The translations under genes were made by a program, and so were the position numbers. Source: Janthinobacterium sp. GW456P (lineage in GTDB: Bacteria > Pseudomonadota > Gammaproteobacteria > Burkholderiales > Burkholderiaceae_D). From it: a stretch of DNA of 64,000 nt. The DNA is taken from positions 1 through 64,000 of the forward strand of contig NZ_NEHB01000009.1 in NCBI RefSeq assembly GCF_002127655.1, read 5' to 3'. Under the pieces are notes generated by a model, which saw nothing but the letters and a program-made list of their open reading frames with translations, was not told the origin of the DNA and did no database searches. The number at the start of each line of letters is the position of its first letter. The first letter of the stretch is position 1. This document shows positions 43,959 through 52,718 of the stretch, one piece after another.

Positions 43959-45604
43959 GCCCCCTCCCATTGCAGGTAGCACACGCTGACGGGCATGGCG
44001 TGTTCGGCGCAATAGGCGATCCAGCGCAGCTGGTTGTCTTGCAGGCGGTCGCCCGGGCCCTTGACTTCGATCATGCGGTAGCGCCGTTCCGCCGGCCAGA
44101 ACTGGATTAAATCGGGAAAGCCGCTGCGGTTGCTTTTGATGTCGAGCAAGATGCGCTCGAATGCTTTCTTCAGGTGCGCGGCCGGGATGCAGGCCAGCGC
44201 CAGGTCCAGCAAGCCGCCGTCGAGCACGTCCCAGCTGACGAAGGGCGAGACGATGCCGCGCTTGGCGGCCAAGGTGGCGCGGATGGCGGCGTGGTAGCTG
44301 CCGTCGTCCAGTTGCGCCAGGCAAGCGGCGAAGTCCGGGTTGCGGCGCTGGTAAAAATCGGCGCTGTGCAAGTCGGCCGGGCCACGGTGGAACGGGTGGA
44401 AGAAGGCGCCCGGCATCGGCTTGAAGATGGCGGGCCAGCACAGCAGGCCGAACAGCGAGTTGATCAGGGTGTTTTCCACGTAATACACGGGCGCCTCATC
44501 GCGCATCAGGTGTTGCTGCACCACCCCTTCCACGTAGCATGCCTGTTCAGGATAGGGCAGGTGCAGATCGATGCGCTCCACGCTGGCTGCCGCGCTGGCC
44601 GCCTGCTTTGCATGGCCCAGCTTGCGCCGCAGACGCGGCGCCATGCGCAGCAGCAATTGTTGTTCCGCCTCGCTTTCCGGCGCCGCGAGGGCGATCATCA
44701 GGCGTTCATAGGCCGCTTGCGGCTGTTCATCTTTTTCCAGCACGCGGATGGCGCGGCCGCGCGCGCCCGGATAGCGGCAATCGGCGTAGGCGCGGTAGGC
44801 GGCCGGCCAGTCCTGGCTTTTTTCCAGGTGCTGGGCGATCTGGAAACGCAGCTTGTCGCGCCGACTGGCCAGCCAGGTATTGTCCTCGGACAAAGACAGC
44901 GCGGCCAGTTGCTGCAGCACCTCGGTTGCCGGCGCGCTGTCGTTGTAGCGTTCGCGGCACTGCTGCAACACTTCATAATGTTCGATATCCTGGCGCGTGC
45001 GAAAGCCGCGCGAAGCGGGCGAGAATTCGACTTTTTCGTATTGGTACACGCCCAGGTCGGATAGCACGAATTCCGACCAGTCCTGGTGATAGTTGCCAAA
45101 GTAGATCAGGCGCAGGCGGTCGCACAGCGCTTGCAAGCCGATGCGGTACAGCACGTCGGTACAGGCCGGGTGCCACGCGGAGAATGGTTTATTTTCCGCA
45201 TGCAGTTCGCGCAAGGCGTCCAGTTGCTCGGCCTTGCGCGCCGCCTTCAGGGACGGGGCGAGATCGAAAGCCTGGGCGATTTCTACTTTCAGCAGCAAGT
45301 CGAACAACTCGTCGAGCGCAATGACGGGATCGGCTTCCACCCAGCCCGTGGCCAGCAAGGGCAGGGCGGCCGCGCGCGTGTCGCCGATTTCCGGGTAATT
45401 GAGTTTGCTGGCGCGAAACAGGCAGCCCTTGCGCATGACGAGGCGCACGAACAGGGCGCGCGACGGCTGCGGCAGTGCGCCGAATGCGGTGATGAAGCGC
45501 GATTCTTCAGGGCTCAGCAGATCGGCGTAACGCGCGCTGATCCAGTGCAGCACGTCCTGGAAATTATCCAGATAGTACAGGGGATTTTCCAGGACTCTCA
45601 ACAT
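43955..45604 (-). CDS. Bacterial FAN1 homologue (VRR-NUC nuclease)
   Basis: 549-residue structure-specific nuclease. Its length and layout match bacterial FAN1. The N-terminal region is SAP-like (FVRLVMRKGCLFRASKLNYPEI), a helical TPR-like middle follows, and the VRR-NUC domain is C-terminal. The catalytic motif is complete: E in YYVENTLINSLFG, then GFPD (D498), E513-V-K515 and DRLQDNQLRWI. FAN1 cuts 5' flaps and unhooks DNA interstrand crosslinks. It is the first gene of a two-gene unit with the nuclease-helicase fusion. Confidence 0.92.
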   Translation of the reverse strand: MLRVLENPLYYLDNFQDVLHWISARYADLLSPEESRFITAFGALPQPSRALFVRLVMRKGCLFRASKLNYPEIGDTRAAALPLLATGWVEADPVIALDELFDLLLKVEIAQAFDLAPSLKAARKAEQLDALRELHAENKPFSAWHPACTDVLYRIGLQALCDRLRLIYFGNYHQDWSEFVLSDLGVYQYEKVEFSPASRGFRTRQDIEHYEVLQQCRERYNDSAPATEVLQQLAALSLSEDNTWLASRRDKLRFQIAQHLEKSQDWPAAYRAYADCRYPGARGRAIRVLEKDEQPQAAYERLMIALAAPESEAEQQLLLRMAPRLRRKLGHAKQAASAAASVERIDLHLPYPEQACYVEGVVQQHLMRDEAPVYYVENTLINSLFGLLCWPAIFKPMPGAFFHPFHRGPADLHSADFYQRRNPDFAACLAQLDDGSYHAAIRATLAAKRGIVSPFVSWDVLDGGLLDLALACIPAAHLKKAFERILLDIKSNRSGFPDLIQFWPAERRYRMIEVKGPGDRLQDNQLRWIAYCAEHAMPVSVCYLQWEGA

Positions 45605-45699
45605 GGGGATGGCAATAGGGCAAGTTGCAAGGCGATCTGTTTTACTGTGTTTATATACAGTTTAAACCTTCAGCCGCCGCTTGCCCAGCGATTTTATGT

Positions 45700-46404
45700 T
45701 CAGCCAGCCGTGCTGCAGGCAAACCAGCTGTCGAACTTTTCGTAGGGAATGAATTCCTCGCGCAGGCGGGCCAGCTCGCTATCGGTCAGCAAGCCCCGGT
45801 GCGCTTCCTTGCGTCCCTTCGGCAATGTCACCTCGTAATCGAGGATATCCCTGGCCAGCAAGGTCTGCAGCAGTTCGGCTTGCCGCGCCGTCAGGTAGCG
45901 CGCATGCGTGCCCAGGGTTTTGGTTAGTTGTTCCCTGAATTCCTCGTCGCTGACCTCGTTGTACGTATCCTGCTCCGCCATGCCGTTTAACAACATGTGG
46001 AACAGGAAGTCGTGCAAGTTTTTCGCCAGATATTGCGCTTCATGCTGGTCGTGCCACAGCAGCACGACGGGCATCTCGCCGTCTTGCTGGCCGGAGGCGA
46101 AAAAACAGTAGTGGTCGCCCGCGCCCGTTTGCGCGAAGGGGATGAACTGCAAGGCGGGGTCGATCTGCCGGTAGTCGTCGGCGTCCAGCAGCGTATCGAC
46201 GGCATCGGCAACGGCCTCGATATTGAGCAATTCGAAGTCGTCCGCGTGCAGCAGCAGGGTAGGGCGCTCCGTCAAGGTGGGATAGACCAGCTTGTACCAG
46301 TCGGGCCCATATTCACCCACGGCCAGCATGCCGTCGTGCTCGAGCTGGCGATACAGCGCGGGATAGATAAAGCCGTGTTTGCTTTCAATTTCTGACAGTG
46401 TCAT
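45700..46404 (-). CDS. SUKH (SMI1/KNR4)-like protein
   Basis: 234-residue protein. The N-terminal two-thirds resemble the SMI1/KNR4 (SUKH) fold: EIESKHGFIYPALYRQLEHDGML at the start, then an aromatic beta section (LQFIPFAQTGAGDHYCFFASGQ) and PVVLLWHDQHEAQYLAKNLHDFLFHML. SUKH proteins often act as immunity proteins to contact-dependent toxins, but many have housekeeping roles. No toxin gene is adjacent. The assignment rests on motif pattern, without a search. Confidence 0.7.
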   Translation of the reverse strand: MTLSEIESKHGFIYPALYRQLEHDGMLAVGEYGPDWYKLVYPTLTERPTLLLHADDFELLNIEAVADAVDTLLDADDYRQIDPALQFIPFAQTGAGDHYCFFASGQQDGEMPVVLLWHDQHEAQYLAKNLHDFLFHMLLNGMAEQDTYNEVSDEEFREQLTKTLGTHARYLTARQAELLQTLLARDILDYEVTLPKGRKEAHRGLLTDSELARLREEFIPYEKFDSWFACSTAG

Positions 46405-46559
46405 GTTTGTCCTGTTCGACGTGGGTCATGGCGGCATGATAGCCGAGGCGTTGTCTTGCACGCCTCACGGCAGCAGTGGCGCAGATATTTAATAAACTCT
46501 ATCGTTTACTTATATGGCATGGCCACGTAGTCTTGCCAGACACTACCCATCGATTCCGC

Positions 46560-47789
46560 ATGAAAAACATCATCCTGATTTCCGCCGCCTGTTTGCTGGC
46601 GCTGCTGTCGACCATCGGCGCCTCCTTGCCATACCCTATCTTGCCGCCGCTGTTCGCGGCCGAGGCGCCGAATGCCTTCAACAATTTCCTCGGCTTGCCG
46701 TCCAAATTGCTGTTCGGCCTGGCGCTGACGATCAACCCGCTGGGTTTGCTGATCGGTTCGGCCCTGCTGGGGCCGCTGTCCGACCGCTACGGCCGCCGCC
46801 CTTTGCTGATGCGCACGGCCGTGGGCGCCGCCATCGGCCATGCCATCACGGCCTGGGCGCTGGTGATCCAGTCCTATCCGCTGTTCATCGTCGCCCGTTT
46901 CATCACGGGTTTGCTGGAAGGTAACGGCGCCGTGGCGCGCGCCATGCTGGCCGACCAGTTGACGGGAGCGCTGCGCTTGCGCGCCATGTCCTGGCTGAAT
47001 GGCGCGTTCTACCTGGGCTGGCTGGTGGGGCCGATTTTGGCGGGCGCGACCCTGCATTGGGGCGTGACGGTGCCGTTCTGGATCGCCGCCGCGGCCCTGA
47101 TGCTCGTCGCCGTGCTGGTGGCCGTGGGCTTGCCGCGCGAAACCCCCTCGCTATTGACGACGTCGTGGTGGCAAGTGGCGCGCGACCGCCATTCGCTCAA
47201 TTTGCTGCGCCATGGGGAGCTGCGCACCCTGTTCATCGTGCAACTGGCGTTCACCTGCGGCGTGGCCAGTTTTTATGAGTTTTATCCGCTGTGGCTGGTC
47301 GAGACGGCCAATTACCATGCGCAGGAGATTGCCTGGGTGAATGTGGGCCTGTGCGGCACGATGACGGTCACGTCCTTGCTGGCGGGCGGCCCCAGCCGCC
47401 ATGCGCCGCTGCTGCGGGCCTGCTGGTATGCCTGCGGCGTGGCGCTGGCTGTCGGGATATTGGCGCTGGGTAATATCTGGGTGGGCATCGCCGCCATCGT
47501 GCTGTTCGGCATTCCGAATGCGCTGTACAACACGGTGATACAGGGTTGGTGCGCCGAGCGCTTCAGCGCGCACGGACAGGGCGCCGTGATGGGCTTGCTG
47601 GCCACCACCTTTTGCATCGCCAACATCGTCGTCGCCCTCAGCGGTTCAGTGCTGACCCTGATCGACACCCGCCTGATCCTTGTCGCCGGCGCCTTGTCCG
47701 CCGCCTGGGCCGCATGGCGCATGGCGGTCTGGCGCCGCCAGTTGGCCGGAACCGTCGAGGCGAAGGCTTGCCAGGATTGCTGCAGCTAG
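46560..47789 (+). CDS. Major facilitator superfamily transporter
   Basis: 409-residue membrane protein with about twelve hydrophobic helices. The MFS loop motif between helices 2 and 3 reads GPLSDRYGRRPLLMRT. RFITGLLEGNGAVARAMLAD is the helix 4-5 region typical of drug:H+ antiporter-1 and TetA-like exporters. The start MKNIILISAACLLALLSTIG is chosen at 46560; the in-frame extension to 46476 adds a non-hydrophobic leader that looks non-coding. Cargo unknown. The C-terminus ends in a cysteine-rich CQDCCS. Confidence 0.87.
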   Translation: MKNIILISAACLLALLSTIGASLPYPILPPLFAAEAPNAFNNFLGLPSKLLFGLALTINPLGLLIGSALLGPLSDRYGRRPLLMRTAVGAAIGHAITAWALVIQSYPLFIVARFITGLLEGNGAVARAMLADQLTGALRLRAMSWLNGAFYLGWLVGPILAGATLHWGVTVPFWIAAAALMLVAVLVAVGLPRETPSLLTTSWWQVARDRHSLNLLRHGELRTLFIVQLAFTCGVASFYEFYPLWLVETANYHAQEIAWVNVGLCGTMTVTSLLAGGPSRHAPLLRACWYACGVALAVGILALGNIWVGIAAIVLFGIPNALYNTVIQGWCAERFSAHGQGAVMGLLATTFCIANIVVALSGSVLTLIDTRLILVAGALSAAWAAWRMAVWRRQLAGTVEAKACQDCCS

Positions 47790-47879
47790 GCGCTGGCCAT
47801 TTTTCGGCGGGTAGGAGGCTTATATCTGCTGGAGGGGAGGTGGTGCGTGTGCCGGCTCGTGCCGGTCAGATGAACCCTG

Positions 47880-47918
47880 AAAAAAGCCGGGGTCGTACCC
47901 TGCAGGGTACGACCCCGG
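47880..47918 (-). terminator. Terminator of the phasin gene with perfect 32-bp palindrome
   Basis: On the minus strand the palindrome 47887-47918 (arms CCGGGGTCGTACCCTG and its exact complement) is followed by GGC and six T residues. It lies about 20 bp after the phasin stop. On the plus strand the T-run is missing, so it is directional. Confidence 0.85.
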
Positions 47919-47937
47919 TATCTGTCCTTGGGGTTCC

Positions 47938-48549
47938 TTACTTCTTCGCCGCCTTCGGCTTTGCCGCTGGCGCCGCCTTTTCAGCCGCAGCCTGGGGGCC
48001 GGCCGTCGCTTTTTCCGTGGCCTGCGCCACTTGCGCGCTGGCCTTGGCGATCTGCTCTTCCACGGTCTTCACGGCTTGCTTGGTGGCCTTGGTCACTTGT
48101 TCGTAGCCGAGGAAGGCGTTGTCGATGGCGGCCTTGACGATGGCGACGGCGTTTTCCGAGCCTGGCGGCACGTTTTTCGTGACGTCGTAGATCAGGGCGC
48201 TCAGATTGCTTTTCGCTTCGGCCACATGGGCTTCGGCGGCCGTCGTGAATTCCGTGTGGATTTCCTTGATGATGTCGTCGAGTTGCTGTTTATACGCCTT
48301 CGCGCCGGCCACGCCCGGTTGCAGCTGGGCGGCGGCGGCGGCCATGGCGGCCTTCGGATCCTTGGCCTGGCTGATTTCCTTGCCGGCGGCAAGGCCATCC
48401 TCAATGCCGGACTTGGCGGTGGCCATGTTCAATGCCAGCACCTGTTCCACGCCTTGCACGGCCTTCGAGGTGAGGGTGTTGAAGGTCATCAGCTGGAATT
48501 CAAACAGGGCCTTGGTGGCCGTTGCGAATTGTTCGGGATTCGTAAACAT
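47938..48549 (-). CDS. phaP: Phasin family protein
   Basis: Granule-coating protein for polyhydroxyalkanoate, 203 residues. The start MFTNPEQFATATKALFEFQ is the typical betaproteobacterial phasin opening. Long amphipathic helices follow. The C-terminal 45 residues are a low-complexity Ala/Lys/Pro tail (QAAAEKAAPAAKPKAAKK) common in this group. A GAGGAG ribosome-binding site precedes the ATG. No PHA synthase is in the window. Confidence 0.93.
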   Translation of the reverse strand: MFTNPEQFATATKALFEFQLMTFNTLTSKAVQGVEQVLALNMATAKSGIEDGLAAGKEISQAKDPKAAMAAAAAQLQPGVAGAKAYKQQLDDIIKEIHTEFTTAAEAHVAEAKSNLSALIYDVTKNVPPGSENAVAIVKAAIDNAFLGYEQVTKATKQAVKTVEEQIAKASAQVAQATEKATAGPQAAAEKAAPAAKPKAAKK

Positions 48550-48656
48550 GTGGTCTCCTCGGTTTGAATAGATACGTTCTTATCGTTCCATACTCTTTCG
48601 ACGCCGCATTGCCATCGCTTGATCTCAAGCCGGTGCCCCGTGTGGTCATGGCCCCA

Positions 48657-48851
48657 TTATTTAACAAGCGCCGGTTTTTCGCAACGGCTATCTTTGTACG
48701 GTCCCGAGGCCAGTTCCCAGCCAAATCCCAGGGTGGACTGGGCGCACGACAGGGTGCCGTCGATCTTGCTGCGCCATTGATACCAGGGCGCCGGTCCGGC
48801 CGAGGCGTACGCGCAAGCGGCCAGCAGGGCCGTGGCAATCAGGTATTTCAT
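48657..48851 (-). CDS. Small secreted protein of unknown function
   Basis: 64-residue protein with a signal peptide (MKYLIATALLAACAYASAGP, cleavage after ASA near 18) and a mature part of about 45 residues with two cysteines (SCAQSTLGFGWE, SRCEKP) that could form a disulfide. A GGAG ribosome-binding site lies six bases from the start. No family recognised. It lies 47 bp downstream of the sensor kinase gene on the same strand and may be co-transcribed. Confidence 0.7.
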   Translation of the reverse strand: MKYLIATALLAACAYASAGPAPWYQWRSKIDGTLSCAQSTLGFGWELASGPYKDSRCEKPALVK

Positions 48852-48898
48852 AGTTGCTCCGAAAGAATGGCTTGCGGGTATTGTAGCGCGCCTGCCGC

Positions 48899-51139
48899 TC
48901 AGGGCGCGGGCGATTGCGGCGCCGCGGCGGGCAGTTGCAGGGTGAAGGTGGTGCCGCTGGCGTCACCGGTGCTGCTGATGGCGTCGATATGGCCGCCCAG
49001 CACGCCCGTGACGATGTTGTGCGCCACGTGCAGGCCCAGGCCCGAGCCGCCGGAACCGAGCTTGGTCGTGAAGAAGGGGTCGTAGACGTGCACGAGATCG
49101 TCGGCGGCGATGCCCACGCCCGTGTCGGCGATGGACAGGGTGATCGTCTGCCCGTCGTCGCTGCCGTGCGCGGTGATGGCGATGTTGCCGCCGCTGCGGC
49201 CCTCGAAGGCATGGCGCAGACAGTTTTCCAGCAGGTTGCTCAGCACCTGGCCCAGCGGGCCGGGATAGCTGTCCATGGCCAGGCCCTCCGGCACGTCCTG
49301 CGTCAGGCTCAGGCCGGCGGCCTTGAGCTGCGTGCACAGGGGCAGCATCAGCTCGGCCACGAACTGGCGCAGCAGGAAGTGGCGGCGTTGCGAACTGGCG
49401 CGGTCGACGGCGATCTGCTTGAAGCTCGAAACGAGGTCGGCCGCGCGCTGCAGGTTGCGCAGCATGATGGCGTCGGCCTCGCTGGCCTGGGTCAGGTAGG
49501 CGCCCAGTTCGGAGCGGCGCAGGCCGTCGAGAAAGCTGGCCTGGATTTCGCGCGTGCGCTCGGCCATCGTGGTGGCCACCACCAGGCCGTTGCCGATCGG
49601 CGTATTGAGTTCATGCGCAATGCCGGCCACCAGCGCACCGAGCGCGGCCAGTTTGTCGCGCCGCACCAGTTCTTCCTGCGTGATGGACAGGTTTTCCAGC
49701 GCGGCGGCCAATTCGCGGTTCGTCTGCTCCGAGTGTTCCTTGGCCTGCGTCAGGGCCGCCGTGCGTTCGGCCACCAGCTCTTCCAGGTGGGCGCGGTGGC
49801 GCTGCAGCTCGCGTTCGTGGCGCATGCGGCCGATGGCGATGCCGGCCAGGTCGGTGGCCGTGTCGATCAGCTCCAGGTCGCGCGCATCGGGCTGGCGTAC
49901 TTCGCGGTAGTACATGGCGAAGGAGCCGAGCACGGCGCCATCCTGGCCGAAAATGGGCTGCGACCAGCACGCGCGCAAGCCGAACGGCGCGGCCAGTTCG
50001 CGGTAGGGCGCCCACAGCGGATCGCGCATGATGTCGCTGACCACCACCGGTTCGCGCAGGAACATGGCGGTGCCGCAGGAACCCACCCCGGGGCCGATGG
50101 CCACGCCTTCTAGCAGGGCCATGTACTCGGTCGGCAGGCTGGGACCGGCCGCGCTGTGCATGTGGACGCCGTCGTCGTCGAGCAGCATGATGGAGCACAG
50201 CACGCCACGCGACTGGCCTTCGATCAAGAGCAGCAGCTGGTTCAGCGTGGGGATCAGGGGCGCGCCCTTGGCGACCATTTCCAGCAGGGCGCTCTGGCCC
50301 GAGCGCATCGCTTCGGCGAGATTGCGTTCAGTCAAGTCGATGATGCGCGCATGCACGAGCTGGCGGCCCGGCACGGACAGGCGCATCAGCCGGATTTCGC
50401 AGGCGATCGGGTGGCTGTCGCGGTGGCAGCAGCTGGCGCGGAAGACGACGATCTTGCCTTGCAGGGTATCGCGGATCTTTTCTTCCAGCAGTTGCGGCGA
50501 GGCGCGGCCATCGCTTTGATGCTGGGGGAACAGCGGTTCCATGCCGCCTTGCAGCAGCTCGGCCAGCGGCATGCCGAACAGTTCTTCGGCCAGGTGGTTG
50601 GCGTCGATCAGCAGGCGGTTGTCGATATCGAACAGCAGCACGGCGTCGGGCGAACCGGCCAGGATCGAGTGGTAATTGACTTCCAGCGTTTGCGGATGCA
50701 GGGGGCGCGGTGGCGTGGCGGCATGCGCTGCGGGCGCCTCGGCCTTGTGCAGCGCCAGTTCCATCAGGATCTTTTCCGCCACGTCGCGCGCATTGAAGGG
50801 CATCTTGATGTAGTCGGAAGCGCCGGCGCCCACGCTGCGGCCCTGTTCCTCGGCGCTGGGTGTGGCCGACATAAGCAGCAGGGGCACGCTGTGGCGTCCG
50901 CCAGCATTGCGCAGACGCATGCAGGTGGCGCCGATATTCGAACCCGCCAGGGCCGCGTCGAGCAGGATCAGGTCCGTGCCGCCGGCCGCCAGTTCCACGC
51001 CTTCGTCGATATCGCCCGCCAGCCCCGTGCCCAGGTTATGCCGGTCCAGCACATACAGCAGTTCGCGCACTTCATTCGGCGAATTGCTGACCAGCAGCAC
51101 ATTGGCCCGGTCGGTGATGGAAGAAATCAACTGATTCAT
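48899..51139 (-). CDS. REC-PAS-GAF histidine kinase
   Basis: 746-residue soluble sensor kinase. A receiver-like domain (12-130) has a candidate acceptor aspartate in LILLDAALAGS (D60). A PAS domain (about 153-270) follows, then a GAF domain (about 285-440: GVGSCGTAMFLREPVVVSDI). After a coiled coil comes the HisKA motif GIAHELNTPIGN with the phosphoacceptor histidine, and an HATPase with LLENCLRHAFEG, DTGVGIAADD and GSGLGLHVAHN. No membrane segment is present. No cognate output regulator is adjacent. The kinase motif ELNTPIGN is the variant of the HWE-unrelated, NtrB-like group. The signal is unknown; the GAF may bind a small molecule. Confidence 0.87.
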   Translation of the reverse strand: MNQLISSITDRANVLLVSNSPNEVRELLYVLDRHNLGTGLAGDIDEGVELAAGGTDLILLDAALAGSNIGATCMRLRNAGGRHSVPLLLMSATPSAEEQGRSVGAGASDYIKMPFNARDVAEKILMELALHKAEAPAAHAATPPRPLHPQTLEVNYHSILAGSPDAVLLFDIDNRLLIDANHLAEELFGMPLAELLQGGMEPLFPQHQSDGRASPQLLEEKIRDTLQGKIVVFRASCCHRDSHPIACEIRLMRLSVPGRQLVHARIIDLTERNLAEAMRSGQSALLEMVAKGAPLIPTLNQLLLLIEGQSRGVLCSIMLLDDDGVHMHSAAGPSLPTEYMALLEGVAIGPGVGSCGTAMFLREPVVVSDIMRDPLWAPYRELAAPFGLRACWSQPIFGQDGAVLGSFAMYYREVRQPDARDLELIDTATDLAGIAIGRMRHERELQRHRAHLEELVAERTAALTQAKEHSEQTNRELAAALENLSITQEELVRRDKLAALGALVAGIAHELNTPIGNGLVVATTMAERTREIQASFLDGLRRSELGAYLTQASEADAIMLRNLQRAADLVSSFKQIAVDRASSQRRHFLLRQFVAELMLPLCTQLKAAGLSLTQDVPEGLAMDSYPGPLGQVLSNLLENCLRHAFEGRSGGNIAITAHGSDDGQTITLSIADTGVGIAADDLVHVYDPFFTTKLGSGGSGLGLHVAHNIVTGVLGGHIDAISSTGDASGTTFTLQLPAAAPQSPAP

Positions 51140-51230
51140 GGTGTCGCGCCCTTACGCGGTTCATGGGCCTAGTATTACATCAAGGCAAGTAGGAGTAAAC
51201 GATAATTCTTGATGATCAAAAGCAATCTGC

Positions 51231-51659
51231 TCAAGCTGCATTTTGCGCTGCCGGTGCCGCATCCAGGGCCGCGCGCGCCTGTTCGATGCGCGGGTAATTG
51301 TCTTCGATCCAGTCGACCAGCACGGCCAGGCGTTCGGCCGCCTCGCGTCCCAGCGGCGTGAGGCTGTATTCCACCTTGGGCGGGATCACCAGATACGCCT
51401 GGCGCAGCACGAAGCCGTCGCCCGCCAGCGCTTCCAGGGTTTGCGCCAGCATTTTTTCGCTGACGCCGCCCACTTCGCGGCGCAGTTCGCTGAAGCGCCG
51501 CGTGCCGCTCAGCAACAGTACCAGCACCAGCACGGCCCAGCGGCTGGTCAGGTGGCTGAGCACGGCGCGCGACGGGCAGGCAGCCGCTAGCAGATGCGCG
51601 CCCTGGTTCTGACGGGCGAGGGCGGCGCGCAGGCTGGCGCCGGGAGTGTCTGTGGGCAT
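51231..51659 (-). CDS. HxlR-family transcriptional regulator
   Basis: 142-residue winged-helix regulator of the HxlR/YtfH type (CPSRAVLSHLTSRWAVLVLVLLL, RRFSELRREVGGVSEKMLAQTLEAL, YSLTPLGREA). Cys29 sits at the position of the conserved N-terminal cysteine that makes several members redox sensors. It is divergent from the quinone reductase gene, the same arrangement as ytfH-qorB (ytfG) in E. coli. It likely represses that gene and itself. Confidence 0.92.
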   Translation of the reverse strand: MPTDTPGASLRAALARQNQGAHLLAAACPSRAVLSHLTSRWAVLVLVLLLSGTRRFSELRREVGGVSEKMLAQTLEALAGDGFVLRQAYLVIPPKVEYSLTPLGREAAERLAVLVDWIEDNYPRIEQARAALDAAPAAQNAA

Positions 51660-51690
51660 GATAGTTGGCCTTCAATGTGAGGGTAATTTA

Positions 51691-51725
51691 TACTTACCAA
51701 AAGGTACGTACTTACAATAAGTAAG
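51691..51725. promoter_or_regulatory. Operator candidates for the HxlR regulator
   Basis: Two neighbouring inverted repeats lie between the divergent genes: TACTTACC-AAAA-GGTACGTA at 51691-51710, and ACTTAC-AATAA-GTAAG at 51710-51725. The half-site ACTTAC occurs repeatedly, as expected for dimeric winged-helix regulators. Confidence 0.65.
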
Positions 51726-51773
51726 CAATAGTCCTATTATAGGGTTTTACCAGCCACCTTCCAAGGAGAAATC

Positions 51774-52625
51774 ATGATCGTCATCACCGGCGCCACAGGC
51801 AATCTGGGCCAGCACGTCATCGCCAGCCTGCTCGCATCCGTTCCCGCAGCGAACATCATCGCCGCCGTGCGCAATCCGGCCAAGGCCGCCGACCTGGCAG
51901 CCAAGGGCGTGCAAGTGCGCCAGGCCGATTACAACGACGGCGCCAGCCTCGATGCGGCCTTCAAGGGCGCAACGAAAATTCTGCTGATTTCGTCAAGCGA
52001 AGTGGGCCAGCGCGCGCAGCAGCACCAGAACGTCATCGATGCGGCCAAGCGCGCCGGCGTTTCCCTGCTCGCTTATACCAGCGTCTTGCGTGCCGACACC
52101 ACGCCGCTGGGCCTGGCCGCCGAGCATGTCGTCACGGAAGCGGCCATCCGCGCGTCCGGCCTGCCGTACACGTTCCTGCGCAACGGCTGGTACCTGGAAA
52201 ACCATACGGAACACCTGGCGCCCGTGCTCGAGCATGGCGTCGTGCTGGGCGCGGCGCAAAACGGCCGTTTCTCGTCCGCCGCGCGCGCTGATTATGCCGC
52301 CGCCGCCGCTGCCGTGCTGGTCGCGGACCAGCCGCAAGCCATCTATGAACTCGCTGGCGACCACGGCTTTACCCTGGCCGAGTATGCGGCCGAAGTGGCG
52401 CGCCAGTCGGGCAAGGTGATCGTCTATAAAGACTTGCCGCAGGCGGACTTCAAGGCGGCGCTGGTGAGCGTGGGCGTGCCGGAAGGCTTTGCCGATTTGC
52501 TGGCCGATTCCGATGCGGGCGCGGCCAAGGGCGGCCTGGAGGACAACGGCAAGCAATTGAGCGCGCTGATTGGCCGTCCGACGACGCGCCTGCTTGACGC
52601 CGTGAAGGTGGCGCTGGCCAAATAA
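51774..52625 (+). CDS. NAD(P)H quinone oxidoreductase, QorB/YtfG-like
   Basis: 283-residue atypical short-chain dehydrogenase of the NmrA/QorB type. The Rossmann motif is ITGATGNLGQHVIASLL (4-20). The conserved stretch YTFLRNGWYLENH matches quinone oxidoreductase 2 of E. coli (286 residues). It probably reduces quinones with NADPH and guards against quinone or electrophile stress. An AAGGAG ribosome-binding site lies before the ATG. It is divergent from the HxlR gene. Confidence 0.88.
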   Translation: MIVITGATGNLGQHVIASLLASVPAANIIAAVRNPAKAADLAAKGVQVRQADYNDGASLDAAFKGATKILLISSSEVGQRAQQHQNVIDAAKRAGVSLLAYTSVLRADTTPLGLAAEHVVTEAAIRASGLPYTFLRNGWYLENHTEHLAPVLEHGVVLGAAQNGRFSSAARADYAAAAAAVLVADQPQAIYELAGDHGFTLAEYAAEVARQSGKVIVYKDLPQADFKAALVSVGVPEGFADLLADSDAGAAKGGLEDNGKQLSALIGRPTTRLLDAVKVALAK

Positions 52626-52667
52626 GGGGAGGGAGGGCGCCATGGCAACACATGGCGTTCTGCAATG

Positions 52668-52705
52668 AAAAAAGCCGCAAACTCGTGAAAGTTTGCGGCT
52701 TTTTT
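52668..52705. terminator. Bidirectional terminator, tRNA-Leu unit A
   Basis: Ten-base stem GCCGCAAACT and AGTTTGCGGC, loop CGTGAA, with A-run before and T-run after, so it works on both strands. It ends the tRNA below it and also the quinone reductase gene. Confidence 0.88.
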
Positions 52706-52718
52706 GCGAATTAGGTAA

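Noticed and set aside
43959-44441. N-terminal extension of the nuclease-helicase frame
   Set aside because: It overlaps the 3' end of the FAN1 gene in another frame; MKYTIAVRAL at 43958 is the natural start with an ATGA overlap.
41703-46404. Anti-phage defence island
   Set aside because: Nuclease, helicase and SUKH proteins lie together, but FAN1 and XPD-like helicases are repair families, and there is no further defence hallmark or mobile gene next to them.
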